Shown: piece by piece, positions 51,362 through 63,236 of the stretch
Layout: every line of letters begins with the position of its first letter
How positions within the stretch are numbered: position 1 is the first letter of the stretch
NCBI GenBank assembly: GCA_004764695.1
Contig: SMSO01000032.1
Span: 6,964,668-7,028,667, forward strand
Direction of reading: 5' to 3'
Origin: Schizochytrium sp. TIO01
Lineage: Eukaryota; Sar; Bigyra; Thraustochytrida; Thraustochytriidae
DNA length: 64,000 nucleotides
Notes under the pieces: model-generated
What the model was told of the DNA's origin: nothing
What the model saw: only the letters and a program-made list of their open reading frames with translations
Database searches by the model: none
Translations under genes and position numbers: made by a program

Positions 51362-52089
51362 TCTCGACACGATTATTATGAACTGTTTTGGCTACTCTAT
51401 AGGTTCTCTATATTTCGTTTGAGCGAGGGTATAGACGATAGGGCTCGTATGCAATCCTACGTCTTGTCAGACCAACGAGCAACCGTGTGTCTTGTGTGTT
51501 AAGTTGCTTTCGCTGCCGTACTTTTGCAGAGAGGTCTTGGCACAGCTGGTCCGAGAGAAAGGGTCTCTGGCGTTGATTGCCTTTATCCTGTTCGACTCGT
51601 AGTCTCTCTAGTTAGAAGCAATAAGAGGCTAGCTACAATAGCCTACCTTTGTCAATATTGCTCTTAGGGCTTCCTCTTAAGCTGTCTGCAGAGGCCCAGT
51701 CCAGGTTGGCTGTTATGCTCTCTTCTTGCGTGTTGCTTTCCTCAATGACCTGCGTGCGGTTGTTTGCTGCTTAGGCGGTACTGCTCGATCAAATGCTAGT
51801 TTGCTAGCTTTGGCCAAACTCCGACCTACTTCTGGACAAAGGTCACGATATAAAGAGGAAGTAGAGAAGGCAGTTGGAGGACCTCGGTTCGCCAATCTCT
51901 CGCTTGCGTTGTTTTCGCTGTTGAGAAGGCCGGCAAGCACCCAAGTTCTGCTGCTGCGTGCTGTAGTTTCCGTCAGCGGTTGACGTGGACAGACAATGCT
52001 CTACGAGTCAGCGCAAGCAAAGGAGCACAAGCCGCGATGGACCTCGATTGATTGACGATTTCTTTCTGTTTGTTGTTTCTTCAATTCTC

Positions 52090-52116
52090 AAACAACAACA
52101 ACAACAACAACAGCAG
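52090..52116. repeat. (CAA)n trinucleotide repeat
   Basis: About seven CAA/AAC triplets followed by two CAG triplets. Confidence 0.9.
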
Positions 52117-52555
52117 AATTTATTTCCTCTTCTTCTTATTTTAAAGAGACAACAATCAATCTCCAAACAAGAATTACAAAGAGAAATACTAAACAAACTC
52201 AGGTAGACCACGCAAGAAACTCAGGCTCTCGCGCGTCGCGGTCTTCTGCTGCTGCTTGCTCTGCTGGCCTCTCCGCTGTCCGGCTGGCTGCTGTCTGGCG
52301 TGTCTTGTTCTTGCCTAGGCTCTCAGCTGCTTCTGCTGCTGCTGCTGCTTGTCTGCTGTTTGTTATATTGATGCGATATATGATCAGCGGCGACTCCTGT
52401 CGCGGCGCTTGGCGTTTTGGAGAAAGGGGTTTGCCGGGAGCTTGCGGAGACGGATTTTTTTTATCGCTTCCTTTTCCCTTTTATCACATAGAGAAGAGTG
52501 CAATTGAATGACTCACTCACTCTTTCGGGTCTCTTTCAATCAATCAACTCTAATA

Positions 52556-52584
52556 AGTCAGTCAGTCAGTCAATCAATCAATCA
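52556..52584. repeat. Compound (AGTC)n(AATC)n microsatellite
   Basis: Four AGTC units pass directly into AATC units. This compound change of motif recurs elsewhere in the desert. Confidence 0.85.
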
Positions 52585-53633
52585 CTCAAATGAGCGTAAT
52601 TATGAATAAATGAATAAACAAGTAAACAAGTATACAAACAAACAAACAAATAGACAAATGACTAAGGTCACTCCCTCCTTTTGAAATGTCTTACTAAAAG
52701 AGAGAGAAAATAAAATAAAATATTTTTAGTTAGGAATGTATGACGAATGTTTTGAGGTTGGTTTTTTGCTTTTACAGTTCCTCCCTCGTGTTTTGATGAG
52801 CAACAGCAGTCTTCCTTTAAACCTTTGAAAAACAAAATTTATTTTTATCAATCAAAGTTAGAATCTCTGTGCAGGGGAAAATAAACATTTTTGTTAGAAA
52901 GGGGCGAAAGAACTTAGCTAGTTACTTCTTCTTCTTTTCTACTCCTCTTCTTCAACACGAAGTTACAACAGATTGATATGAGAGGCAAAAAAAGTCTTCT
53001 CTTTCATTCATCCTGTCCATTAAAAAAAAGAAAGAAAGAGAAGAAGCGCTGGCATACTATAAAAGGACAATAATAAGCAACAAGGAAAATAAATTTTGTA
53101 ACCAACAAAAAAAAGAGACCTTCCAGCTCTTGCCCCACTTGATTTGATGGCGAAATAGAAAATGTCTGGATCGATCATTTTCTCCCTCGGTCTTCACTGT
53201 GCAAAGAATTATCATTAGTATTTGAAAGATTTTGTTTTTTAAACTATCGCCACCATCGCTTCGCTTCTTCTTCGCAGGAAAGCACCATTTTATTCTTTCC
53301 TGCTGCCCTTCCTACTTTAGGGTAAGAAATCGCTTTCATCCATTTTCTTTCCTAAAATGTTTTCTTTTTTGTATTTTAATTTATTTGAGAATATAACATA
53401 GACAGTGAAAAGGTAAAAAAAACATCAAAGCTCTTTAGCGGCCTTAGAATTAAAGGTGGGGTAGAAAGACAGACAGATACACAGTCAATTCGTCGGTGAG
53501 TAGGTCGGTCACATTGTCGATGGAGGGGACTCACTATATATGTCCAATGACAAACGGGAGACAGCACAAATCAAAGTTTGCCAAGTTATATTTGTTTAAA
53601 AGAAGTTTTTTTTTTTTCCTTCTTAACGAGACA

Positions 53634-53664
53634 GGAAAGAAGAAAGAAAGAAAGAAAGAAAGGA
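53634..53664. repeat. (GAAA)n tetranucleotide microsatellite
   Basis: About seven GAAA units with minor interruptions at either end. Confidence 0.85.
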
Positions 53665-54549
53665 AGAGACAGACTTCTTTGCTGGTTTGCTTTGTTGGGC
53701 ATGCTACGGAAAAAACCCGTCGCTGCCCAGTTTAAAGATTCACAAGAAAGGGCGAGGAAAAAAGATAGATACATTAGCATGAGCCATGTGATTTTCTATT
53801 CTGTACGTACTTTTGAATGAGACGTCAAGCAGACGTGTTTATTGAAAGCGTAGCTTCTTCCAGGAGGAGTGTGCTTCTTATAGAGATCTCTTCGAAGTTT
53901 TACTTTTGCTTCACTCACTTCCTCATTCTTTTTCGTTGGTTCGTTCATCAGTTCATTACATCCATCATCGAAGGCACTTGTTGGAAAACGCGGAAGGGAG
54001 GAGCAACACCTGGAGAAGGGAGAGTAAAACTTCTCGTTTGGACAGTATATATATTTCTTCTAACTAATAATATATTATTCTTCTTGAAAATAAAAGGATA
54101 TTTATTTTGTAGAGGTTGTTTCACGTTTGTCAACCTTTTAAAGTTAAGAAGAAAGTTTTACTTGCGTTTTTTTTAATCCTCTCGTTTAAAAAAAAAGCAA
54201 CCTTCAGCATTTAAAAATTATATAAACTTTTAAAGTTATCAATAGAAATGATGAAAGTGTTTCCTACTTTCTTTGTATTTTTTCTTTGTATGTTTGTTTA
54301 CGTAGTGCGTCAAGTAAAGCCCGCAAGTTATCAATCCACTTATCATACCAATGATCTTACCTAGTGGTGCATTCTTTCCCCTTCCTCTAAGATTAAACCC
54401 ACGCTTGATTTCTTCTATCATCGGGCTCTCATCAACTGAGCACAAACAGTGCTTTTTGGCATCGTCACGATTCGCGGCGCGTTTTCCCCTTTTTTCAAGG
54501 ATATTGTAATCGCGCGTTTATTCTTTCCATGCGATTTTCCCAGCACAGC

Positions 54550-54600
54550 AAAAAAAAGAAAAAAGAAAAGAAAAGAAAAGAAAAGAACAGAAAAGAAAAG
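54550..54600. repeat. (GAAAA)n purine-rich repeat
   Basis: Poly-A followed by about eight GAAAA pentanucleotides, one of them interrupted (gaacag). Confidence 0.85.
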
Positions 54601-54699
54601 CGTGCTGTAAAAATATTCATCTCGATACCTACGAACCGAGAGGAAGCAGGAGGGAGAAGAGAATTGTTTTATTTTGTATGTATTATCCTGTAATTCTTC

Positions 54700-54740
54700 G
54701 AAAGAAAGAAAGAAAGAAAGAAAGAGAAAAAGAAAGAAAG
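54700..54740. repeat. (GAAA)n tetranucleotide microsatellite
   Basis: About ten GAAA units with one interrupted unit near the centre. Confidence 0.85.
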
Positions 54741-55086
54741 ACCGACAGGCAAAACCCACGATTAACGAGGTGGGATGGAAAGGAGAGGAGATCGACGAAA
54801 GAATGAGAGGATGACAATAAATAACCGGTAAAAGAAAGATCCACGTCTTTGCTCGCTCGCTTTCTTGCTCGCTTGCTTGCTCGTGCCTTTTCTGCCTTCC
54901 GCTTTGTTCAGCCTGCAGCATCTTTCTTGCTCTGCCCTGCCTCGCTTCGTCTCGCCCTCCCCACGAGGCGTATGCTTTGCTCAGTCTGTCTGTCTGTCTG
55001 TTAGTAGGTGGGCCTTTCCTTCTTCCGTGGACTTTCTCGCGTCATTTGCCCTCATTTAGTCAGTGCTCGGGTGGCCAAAACAGAGG

Positions 55087-55110
<24 letters not shown>
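55087..55110. repeat. (CT)12 dinucleotide microsatellite
   Basis: A perfect CT array, one of the few dinucleotide repeats in this desert. Confidence 0.9.
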
Positions 55111-55117
<7 letters not shown>

Positions 55118-55322
55118 CCTCATCTCTTTCGTTCTCCGCGTTAAAAGATAGCCAACGAACGCACTCCCAATCAATCAACAAACAGTTCGAGTCTGCAGGT
55201 CCGCAAGTCCGCGAGCTTGCTTTCCAATCGAGAGAGAGACTGACTGATGGACTGATTGATTGATGATGTTCATCGATTGATTCTTCAGTCAATTGTGAAT
55301 TGAAATGTAACGCAGAAAATCT

Positions 55323-55355
<33 letters not shown>
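55323..55355. repeat. (ATCA)n tetranucleotide microsatellite
   Basis: About eight perfect ATCA/TCAA units. Confidence 0.9.
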
Positions 55356-55356
<1 letters not shown>

Positions 55357-55530
55357 TCGCCCATGTTCCTCTCAGCGACGCTCACCCGCGCAGTAAGTAC
55401 ATCAGCCAGGCCTGCCTCTGCACAAAGCAAGCAAGCACGCTCTGCCGCCGATCGCAGCCCCAGTTCTGCGGATCCCTCGCCGCGTAGAAGACGCTCTCGC
55501 CGAGCACTCAGTTCTGTTATCAGGCAGAAC

Positions 55531-55575
55531 CAAACAAACAAACAGACAAACAAACAAACAGACAAACAAACAAAT
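55531..55575. repeat. (CAAA)n/(CAGA) compound microsatellite
   Basis: CAAA units with a CAGA variant inserted at regular spacing (every third unit), giving a small higher-order pattern. Confidence 0.85.
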
Positions 55576-55788
55576 AAGCAAATAAAGAGTAAACAGAGAA
55601 TAAACAGCCTATTTATTATCAATGTATCACTCACTCACTCAATGAACGAACCTAACTAACTATAATTAGTTACTGCTTCGAGCACACAGACTATCAAGAT
55701 CGCACTCATTAGAGTGCCTGACTGATAACACCATTCCAGCTCCACGGGGGGCCTGGAGGTAATAGACGGGTAAACGCCACGGTCAAAC

Positions 55789-55840
55789 TGTCAAGATCAA
55801 GATCAAATCGTCAAGATCAAGGTCAAGGTCAGCTCAAGAT
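55789..55840. repeat. Degenerate hexanucleotide (TCAAGA/TCAAGG)n
   Basis: Repeated tcaagatcaa and tcaaggtcaa blocks. A related 'gatgagatcaag' repetition occurs near 60,015-60,055. Confidence 0.75.
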
Positions 55841-56483
55841 CAGCGCGAGATCGATCACTCATCACAAGCTCTGACGATGGGATCGTCGAAGCTGAAGACG
55901 CCCTCGAGAGCAGAGTTTCTCTTTTGGCCTGCTAGGAAGACCCTAGCAGGTCCTAGCAGCAGTGCATGCGCTAACTTTTAGTTTTTCATCAAAGAAAGCA
56001 CATTTGCGGCGCATTTGCAGCGCATTTGCAGCAGTTGTCGGAACAGATAACAAGAAGGGAGCACTCTCTGCTGCCAACGCTGCTCAGAGAAGGCTGCGGA
56101 GGTGGACGCGACCACAGCCCAAACCTTGTACCCAAATAATAATCGAGGCCACGCATGAATCGCCAAATCAGGTCGATCAGTATCCGCACCGCGGCGCCCA
56201 AATAAATAACAAAGACCACAGAGTGATATAGAATAAATAAATAATATGCGGTCGGTCGGTTAATTTGGAAATAGACAGCGCTGTTATTATTGGGCCTCGA
56301 TTTCGAGGAGCTGCTTGGAGGGACTGATGATGGATAACTAACTACTCTTGCTTCTCATCATTGATTGATCGACGGTCTCCTTCTCCGCGGACGTTCTGCA
56401 TTGTGTGCCGCGCCTGTCAACGGTCGCGCGGCTCAGACCAACTATGGCCGCGTGGGCTTTCTTCGAAGCAGGCAAAGCGCAAC

Positions 56484-56561
56484 CTTTCTTTCATTCTTTC
56501 ATTCTTTCATTCTTTTAGGCTCTTTCTTTGTGAAACAGAAAGAAAGAAAGAAAGAAAGAAG
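56484..56561. repeat. (TTTC/ATTC)n followed by (GAAA)n, inverted pair
   Basis: A ctttcattctttcattc array is followed about 20 bp later by a GAAA array of opposite polarity, so a transcript could form an imperfect hairpin. Confidence 0.7.
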
Positions 56562-56662
56562 GACACACACCCCGAGACATATCCACGCTCTAAACTTGTA
56601 TCTACCGAAAAAGAGCACCTCGGCCGTTGGCCAGCGAGCGCTCTTGAGAATCTAATTAACCG

Positions 56663-56683
56663 TTCATTCATTCATTCATTCAT
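56663..56683. repeat. (ATTC)n microsatellite
   Basis: About five ATTC units, continuing as degenerate ttcatcaatt repeats to about 56750. Confidence 0.8.
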
Positions 56684-57056
56684 CAATTAATTCTTCAATT
56701 CATAGATTCATTCATCAATTCATTCACCAATTAGTTCACCAATTCATTGACAACTCAATCTAATCCTCTGTGACTCAATCAATCCATCCGCATAATGAAT
56801 GTTGAAAAGCGATTGATTTCGCAAGCGACGTGGAAACTCCGGATAACACAAGGACGATGAACCATTCGAGCAAACTTCGCACCATACCCCCAGCGCAAGC
56901 TAGTCTGCAGCTGCCGTGGCAGAGGATCTCGTCACCAAAGGGGTCAGAATGAAACTTGATGGAGCCTCCGCGTCAACCAAGCTCGATGCCGGAGGGGCGC
57001 CAATTGTCCACTCCTTTCGGCCTCTGTTCTGCTGACGTGCTTCGCCACCGCAGGCT

Positions 57057-57098
57057 CACTCAGTCAGTCAGTCAGTCAGTCAGTCAGTCAGCCAGTCT
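57057..57098. repeat. (CAGT)n tetranucleotide microsatellite
   Basis: About nine CAGT units, the last with a single change (gccagt). Confidence 0.9.
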
Positions 57099-57220
57099 CT
57101 GGGCTTTGGCTTCGAAGCGCCGCTTAAGCGTGCGAAGAAGGTCGATGGAGGCAGTTCTCGCGCAGCGGGTTCACCAGAACTGGGCTCCCAAATGATGGAT
57201 GATGAATGCTAAATGAAAAT

Positions 57221-57243
57221 GAATGAATGAATGAATGAATGAA
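57221..57243. repeat. (GAAT)n tetranucleotide microsatellite
   Basis: About five to six GAAT units. Confidence 0.85.
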
Positions 57244-57468
57244 TTCATGCCTGAAAAGCAGAGAGATCCAAGCCAATGAGGCACTCTGACGCTCTGCGCA
57301 GTTCATCGCAGGCGGAGGCCAAGGAGCTGCTGCTCGTGTCTGCGTGGCTGTGCAGAGGAAGAGGAGGTCTCTGAGTCCATGCTGCGAGCGCTAAGCGTCT
57401 GCGGCCTCGAGTTCTCCCGCGCTCATTGTTGTAATCGGCTGAGGTCCCAGAAACGAGCAGAAGATAGA

Positions 57469-57505
<37 letters not shown>

Positions 57506-57512
57506 TTTCTTT
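57469..57512. repeat. (CTTT)n tetranucleotide microsatellite
   Basis: About ten CTTT units with one CTTC interruption. Confidence 0.9.
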
Positions 57513-57712
57513 TTATGTCTTTGTCAACTAGCAGGAGGTGCGTACTGCTACGTAGGCTCTGTCTAGGAACCGGAGTTTCATCGATGCACTGGTAAGCTTT
57601 GGGGTAGCTAGGTGCTACATCCAAATGTAATTCCATAGACTTGGGGCAAAGGGACTGGAGAAAGACACTCTTTGGGACTGGTCGCGGTGATGCACAGTTA
57701 AATGCATAAACA

Positions 57713-57750
57713 CATACACATACGTACATACATACATACATACATACATC
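57713..57750. repeat. (CATA)n tetranucleotide microsatellite
   Basis: An array of cata units with a single cgta variant near its start. Confidence 0.85.
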
Positions 57751-57933
57751 AGGAAAGACGTTCTTTCGTTCCTTCACTCCCTGGTGAATTAATCTATTAA
57801 TTAACTATTTATTTAGTTATTTAGTTTTTGAGAGATTGCTTTATTGTTCTATTCGTTCATTTCGTGCATTCACGCCTTCACATCAGGTCAAGTCCACGTT
57901 TCCTGACTTCTTGGCTTGGCTTGGCTTGACATC

Positions 57934-57992
57934 AATGAATGAATGAATGAATGAATGAATGAATGAATGAATGAATGAATAAATGAATCAAT
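57934..57992. repeat. (GAAT)n tetranucleotide microsatellite, about 55 bp
   Basis: About twelve GAAT units followed by variant units (aaatgaatcaatgaa). Confidence 0.9.
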
Positions 57993-58339
57993 GAACCAAT
58001 CAAGAGCTGTCATGATGGATTGGTTTCGTTTCTTCAAGAAACCCGCTGGCCGAGGCGGTTTTATCCGCTCCTGCTGGTCTTTGCTGCCTCAATCGCTCGC
58101 TTCTCTGTAACGACCGACCCTGGCTGGCTGGCTGGCTGGAAGGACGAATCTCAAAGAGGCCGCTCGCATCGAAGACGAGACGACAACGGGGCTCGATGGA
58201 CATGAAAAGCCATGACGGGTGGGAGTGTTCAATCTAAGATTGGCCAACATTCGGTCAAGGAAACCAGCATTTCCATGTAATATCACAGCCTGCTCCGCCA
58301 GGCTGCCACGCAAGGAGGGCGACTGCGAAGAGTTTGCTC

Positions 58340-58417
58340 TGATTTGATCTGATTTAATGTGATCTGACTTGACTTGACTTGATTTGATTTGATTTGATCT
58401 GACTTGATTTGATTTGG
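58340..58417. repeat. (TTGAT/TTGAC)n pentanucleotide repeat
   Basis: About fifteen five-base units alternating among TTGAT, TTGAC and CTGAT variants over about 78 bp. Confidence 0.85.
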
Positions 58418-58737
58418 AGGAGTAATTGCAGCTCCTGCGAAGGTCATGAAAGATTTGATCTAAAAATAGATGAGTTGAGCCAACTAAACATTCGGCAGTA
58501 CGAGGGGGACTAGTGACTAATAGTAGGGCTTAGTAAGTAGGTAAGTAAGTTTGTAAGAACGTACATAATAAGGGGAGAAGGTTGAAAAGCCCCTTCCTGT
58601 GGTTTGCAAGCTTGCGGGATGCCACAACCGTTTGATCAGCCGTGCTTGTAAGTTTAGGAGGTTGTAGATTGGATGTTGGGCAGCAAGGAGGGTTGTTCTA
58701 TGCATTTGCCTGGCACCCGCAATGGAGTTTTATTTGC

Positions 58738-58759
58738 GAAGAAGAAGAAGAAGAAGAAG
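58738..58759. repeat. (GAA)n trinucleotide repeat
   Basis: Seven GAA triplets. Confidence 0.9.
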
Positions 58760-60388
58760 CGCCCTTTGCTTTTTTTTGTGTGTGTGTCTATCTAAAGCAA
58801 GGAAGCATTTGAAATCGAAAGGAAGGAGGTTTTATTTCTTCTATACAGAACAAAAACAATAAGTTAAAACTTAATTAAAGAAAAGTATGAAATACATTTT
58901 TTAATGCGCAATATATTCAAGCTAGTTTATTAAAAGAGTAAAAAAGTAAAAAAAAGAAAAAAAAAAAGGAAGAGGTTATAAAAAGTAAATATAAAAATAA
59001 AATGATAAATCAAACCAATGACTGGGGAATCCTACTTTCTGAGTGTAAAACTAGAATATATATTGGGGTCGGGGAATAACAAGGTTGGGTTTAGATTTTC
59101 TACGCAAGAAGCGGGGCAGACTATCTGGCTGCTGGGTATCCGGCAATCTTGTTGAATCTCGTCATCAAGTCTCGTGACGGAGTGAACACAGTTCTGTAGT
59201 AGTTTTTCTTTGAATATACAATTTTAAAAATGAAAATTATTTGAAACAACCACTTAATTGTTGATTATTTATAAAAATAGACAAGATTGAAAAAAAGAGC
59301 AAATAAAAGGTTTTATAAAACTAAAGTGTCGATGTATTTGCTGATCAAGTAAATAAATCTAATCCATCCATGTAAAATAAATATAACTGCAGCAGCGAAA
59401 CGAGAAAAGCGCTGACGAGGAGGCAATAAATAACAGCAAATGAAGAGGGAGGGAAGGAATGGCAAGCGCGAAACTGCGAGGTGCTATTAGCGCTAAGAGG
59501 TTACCGAAAAGCGCCATCGAAGTTCCCATGATGAAACGAAAATGTAAAGACGAATAACTATCGAAGAGCTAAAGCTTAGACAAAGCAAAAAAAAGGTTTG
59601 GTCGGAGCTGCTGCTTTCACTGCCGAATCGTTCATTCCTTCACTCAGGTTCTTTCAATAATTTATTCTTTCTCCAATCATGCATGGGTTCATTTGTTCTC
59701 GTGGCCTTACCATTAAAAAAAAATAAACAAAATGTAACTTTTATATGGAAATAGGATTCTTAATTTAAAATATTAAAAAATAAAAAATTCCTAGTGCATC
59801 ATGTAGAGTACCTGGATTATGCATGCATGAACAAACGCGCTGTCCTCAGGGCGGGCTATATTATAGTCACAGGGATCACGATTGGCCAATCAATCTCCAG
59901 TGGATTTCACACAATTTATCACAATTCATCTTCGAGAAGCTGCTCTCTTCTATATCTAGCCAGCCGACGATTCTTCTCCTGCAATGACGAAGTATACTAG
60001 AGCAGCCCAGATCAGATGAGATCAAGCTCAAGATGAGATCAAGATGAGATCAAGTTCAGACTGCGGAGAAGCGAGCACAGGGCTCTTCTGCAGGAGGCCC
60101 TCGTCGATGTTAATACAATACAGCGTGTTAATACAGAATACACAGAACAGGCAACAACGCAATCAACCAATAGGAAAGTCAAGTGGCTTCAGCTAGTCAT
60201 TAAACTGACCCAGAGAAAGAAGACAGACAAGCTATGAGTTGAGGCAACAAACAAAGAGCGACGAAATGAGCGACTATCACAGTTCTTTACGCTCATGTCC
60301 GCGTTATCGTTGTTTTCGGAGACTCCCTATCTATCACCTTATCAGTAGTTAGTACAAACTTTCTCAGTCAGTCTCTTCAAATTGGCCG

Positions 60389-60434
60389 TCTGTCTGGTCT
60401 GTCTGTCAGTCTGTCTGTCTGTCTGTCTGTCTGT
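60389..60434. repeat. (CTGT)n tetranucleotide microsatellite
   Basis: About eleven CTGT units with two early interruptions. Confidence 0.9.
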
Positions 60435-62790
60435 TCGTTTGTTCGCTTGGTTGTGTAGCTGTCTTCTTTATTATTTTTAATATATATTTTTAATTATCGC
60501 TTTGAATATCATAAAAAACAATAATAAATTTCGATCTTTCCAGTGGTTATGAACTTGAAGTATCAAGCGCAACGAATCGCCTCATCGCCGCGCCTTCTTC
60601 GCTGCTGTTTTGTGTGCGTCTGTCTTTTCTTTCGTATCAAAAATAGCGGCGGCCTTCCTCGCTCAGCGGCCTAGAAGCATAGGAACCTTCGTGTGGTTTT
60701 ATTGTAGATACGTAGTCTCTGCCGCACGCGTCTTCTTCGGTTCTCGCTCTTTACCGCCGCTACGCAATCGATACGGGTAAAAAGAAAGTCTAGGTAGTAA
60801 CTCTGAGTTGTGAAATCTTTTATTCTAAAGGCAATCTGAGCTTTTGAGGGGACAGCCTACGCCGTTCTTACGGCTGGCATACGAGATAAAACAGAAGAGG
60901 AGAAAACTCTTTTCATTTTAGCATCTACTTTTTAAATAATAATAATAAATAATAAAACAGGTGAAAAGTTTACTTTTTGAAAACACCATCTTCAAGAATA
61001 ACAACAAATACATTACATACAGCAATAAAAGGAAGAAAAGAAAGAGAGGGGAAAAGAAATCAAACTATTCTTGTTTGATTGAAGATTTTTGTGATAGGAT
61101 GGATTCCCTTCAGGTATGTTGGGAACTTATTTTTTCTTTTACTGCGGCCACGTCAGCATCATCAGCGCAGCAACCAAAGTTTTCTTCCTCCTCGGCATTA
61201 TGATGTCCAGAAAATAGACACAAAGGGAAAGTCCCAATGCGAATTAATGAATAAAGAGGACGTGTAGTACCTAGCTAGAGGGGCGAATGAATGAATGAAG
61301 GAATGAGTGATCTCCTGTACCTGTGTAGCATTCATTGTGCACTGTCGGCGTGACGACCACGTGGTACAAGTGCTGCTGTCTGTGGCTGGCTGCCCATGCA
61401 GCTCTTTCAAGAGGCAGGCAGGTACTGAGCTGGAGAGCATGCCTTCGCGCAGCTTTCGTTGCGCAAGTGCACTGCCGAAAAGAGCGAGCGGGGAAAATAA
61501 AGACCAATCGAAGGCAGCAGGGAAAGAAAGAAAGGAGGTGAGAAAGTCTTACTTACTCTAGCCAGAGAACTAAATAATTTCTAACCAAGAGGGGAATCAC
61601 AGGCTTTTTTGTTTTTGTTGCCAGGTCCCGCATGATTGACTGATTGGCTGATCGATTGCTGTGATTTTACTTTTGCTTATTAATTGAACCCAAAGAAATT
61701 AACAAAGAATAAAAAGAAAAGAAAAAAGAGAATCAATGAAAATGGAAATAAAAATAAACATAAAAACTTATGTTTGGAAATGTGCGGCGATGGTTTTGCC
61801 ATATTCTGTAGCTAGATAATGAAAGCCACCAAGCAACCCATAATATATAAATGAGTTTCAAGGAGGAGGAGGAGCGCCTTTTCCTTCGCTGCGCAGAGAG
61901 GTACTAGCGTAGGCCTGAAGAAGACAGCTCTTGCCGTTCCTATTCACGGGCATTTATGAGAATCAGGCAGGTGCGCTGAGAGGCAGACAGAAAGACGGGA
62001 CACGGGACCTCGTGGGAGTACTTTTAACGGGGCGTGATTCGCTTAGAGTGAGTTTCTCGTTCCTTCTATTCCCTGCCTCTTCGAACAAATGTTGTTGCTA
62101 CCACCGCTCAGGTTTTTTCTTTCCTTTCCTCGTCATGACAATACTAAGCGAACTATCTATCTATTTAGTTATTTTGGAAATAAAAAACGTGATTCTGCCA
62201 ACTTTGAACAACAACAACGGTAGAATGGTTGAATTTGAAGAAGGTGCCAGAGAAAAGCAAAATAATAGGTGAAGAAGAAGCGGCACGAAACAGCAGCAAA
62301 AGATTTATCATACATTTATTTACATATATATATGTATTGATTTACTTATTTATTCTCAAGTAAACAAGAAAGCTAATAAAGAATCCATCCAGAAAGCCCT
62401 GACGAGTTCTCTTCACAAATTCCCCGCCCAAAGTTACCCCCAATGACCTGCATAACGGCAGTCTCACGCCAAAGTTGCCACCACGACGGGGAGTCCAGGT
62501 AAAGAGAAGATCGAGTCCTGACGGGCATAAATAAACCCTGAAGCTTCAAGCTTCATCGCGCAGCTTGCTTGCTGACCAAGGCATCCATCCATCCATTCCT
62601 TCATTTCACTCCATCGATCATTCCCCTTTCACCATTTATTTATTGATTGATTGATTCTTTGATTCATTTACTAATTCATTAATTTTATCCATTTATTTAC
62701 ATAGTTGAGTTGAGTTAGTTCCCCTGAAAGCTCCAAACGTAGTAGTGCTCTTCTTCTCAGATGCGGGTCTCTTCATCACAACTCGAAAGG

Positions 62791-62822
62791 CATCCATCCA
62801 TCCATCCATCCATCCATCCATT
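62791..62822. repeat. (CATC)n tetranucleotide microsatellite
   Basis: Eight perfect CATC/ATCC units. A short array of the same motif lies near 62,580-62,595. Confidence 0.9.
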
Positions 62823-62949
62823 GAGTGCCGCTGCCAGAGAAAGCTCAGAGCCCCAGCGCACAGCGCGAAGAGGTCGCTGATCAGCCCTCGCTCGCCGCGG
62901 CACTTGCAGCTGTAGATAGATAATGTCGTCGCCAAACGCATCTCAAACT

Positions 62950-62986
62950 TTGCTGCTGCTGCTACTGCTGCTGCTGCTGCTGCTGA
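62950..62986. repeat. (CTG)n trinucleotide repeat
   Basis: Twelve CTG triplets with one CTA interruption, the same motif as the longer array at 10107-10196. Confidence 0.9.
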
Positions 62987-63021
62987 TCTGAAAAGCGATT
63001 GCTGTAGCTTCTACCATTTAT

Positions 63022-63236
63022 TTCATTCATTCATTCATTCATTCATTCATTCATTCATTCATTTGTCGATTTCATTCATTCATTCGTTCATTCGTTCATT
63101 CATTCATTCATTCATTCATTCATTCATTCATTCATTCATTCATTCATTCATTCATTCATTCATTCATTCATTCATTTGTCGATTTCATTCATTTGTCGAT
63201 TTCATTCATTGGTCGATTTCATTCATTCATTCGTTC
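63022..63236. repeat. Long compound (ATTC)n array with tgtcgattt spacers
   Basis: About 215 bp of ATTC units, interrupted at intervals by GTTC variants and by a recurring spacer (catttgtcgatttc or cattggtcgatttc) near 63060, 63175, 63195 and 63210. The spacer recurrence gives a higher-order repeat, suggesting segmental duplication of the array. Frames through it translate to IHSF repeats and are not genes. Confidence 0.95.

Noticed and set aside
54418-54921. 167-codon minus-strand frame with hydrophobic stretches
   Set aside because: Its hydrophobic runs (LFLFLSFFLS and similar) come from GAAA/GAAAA repeats.
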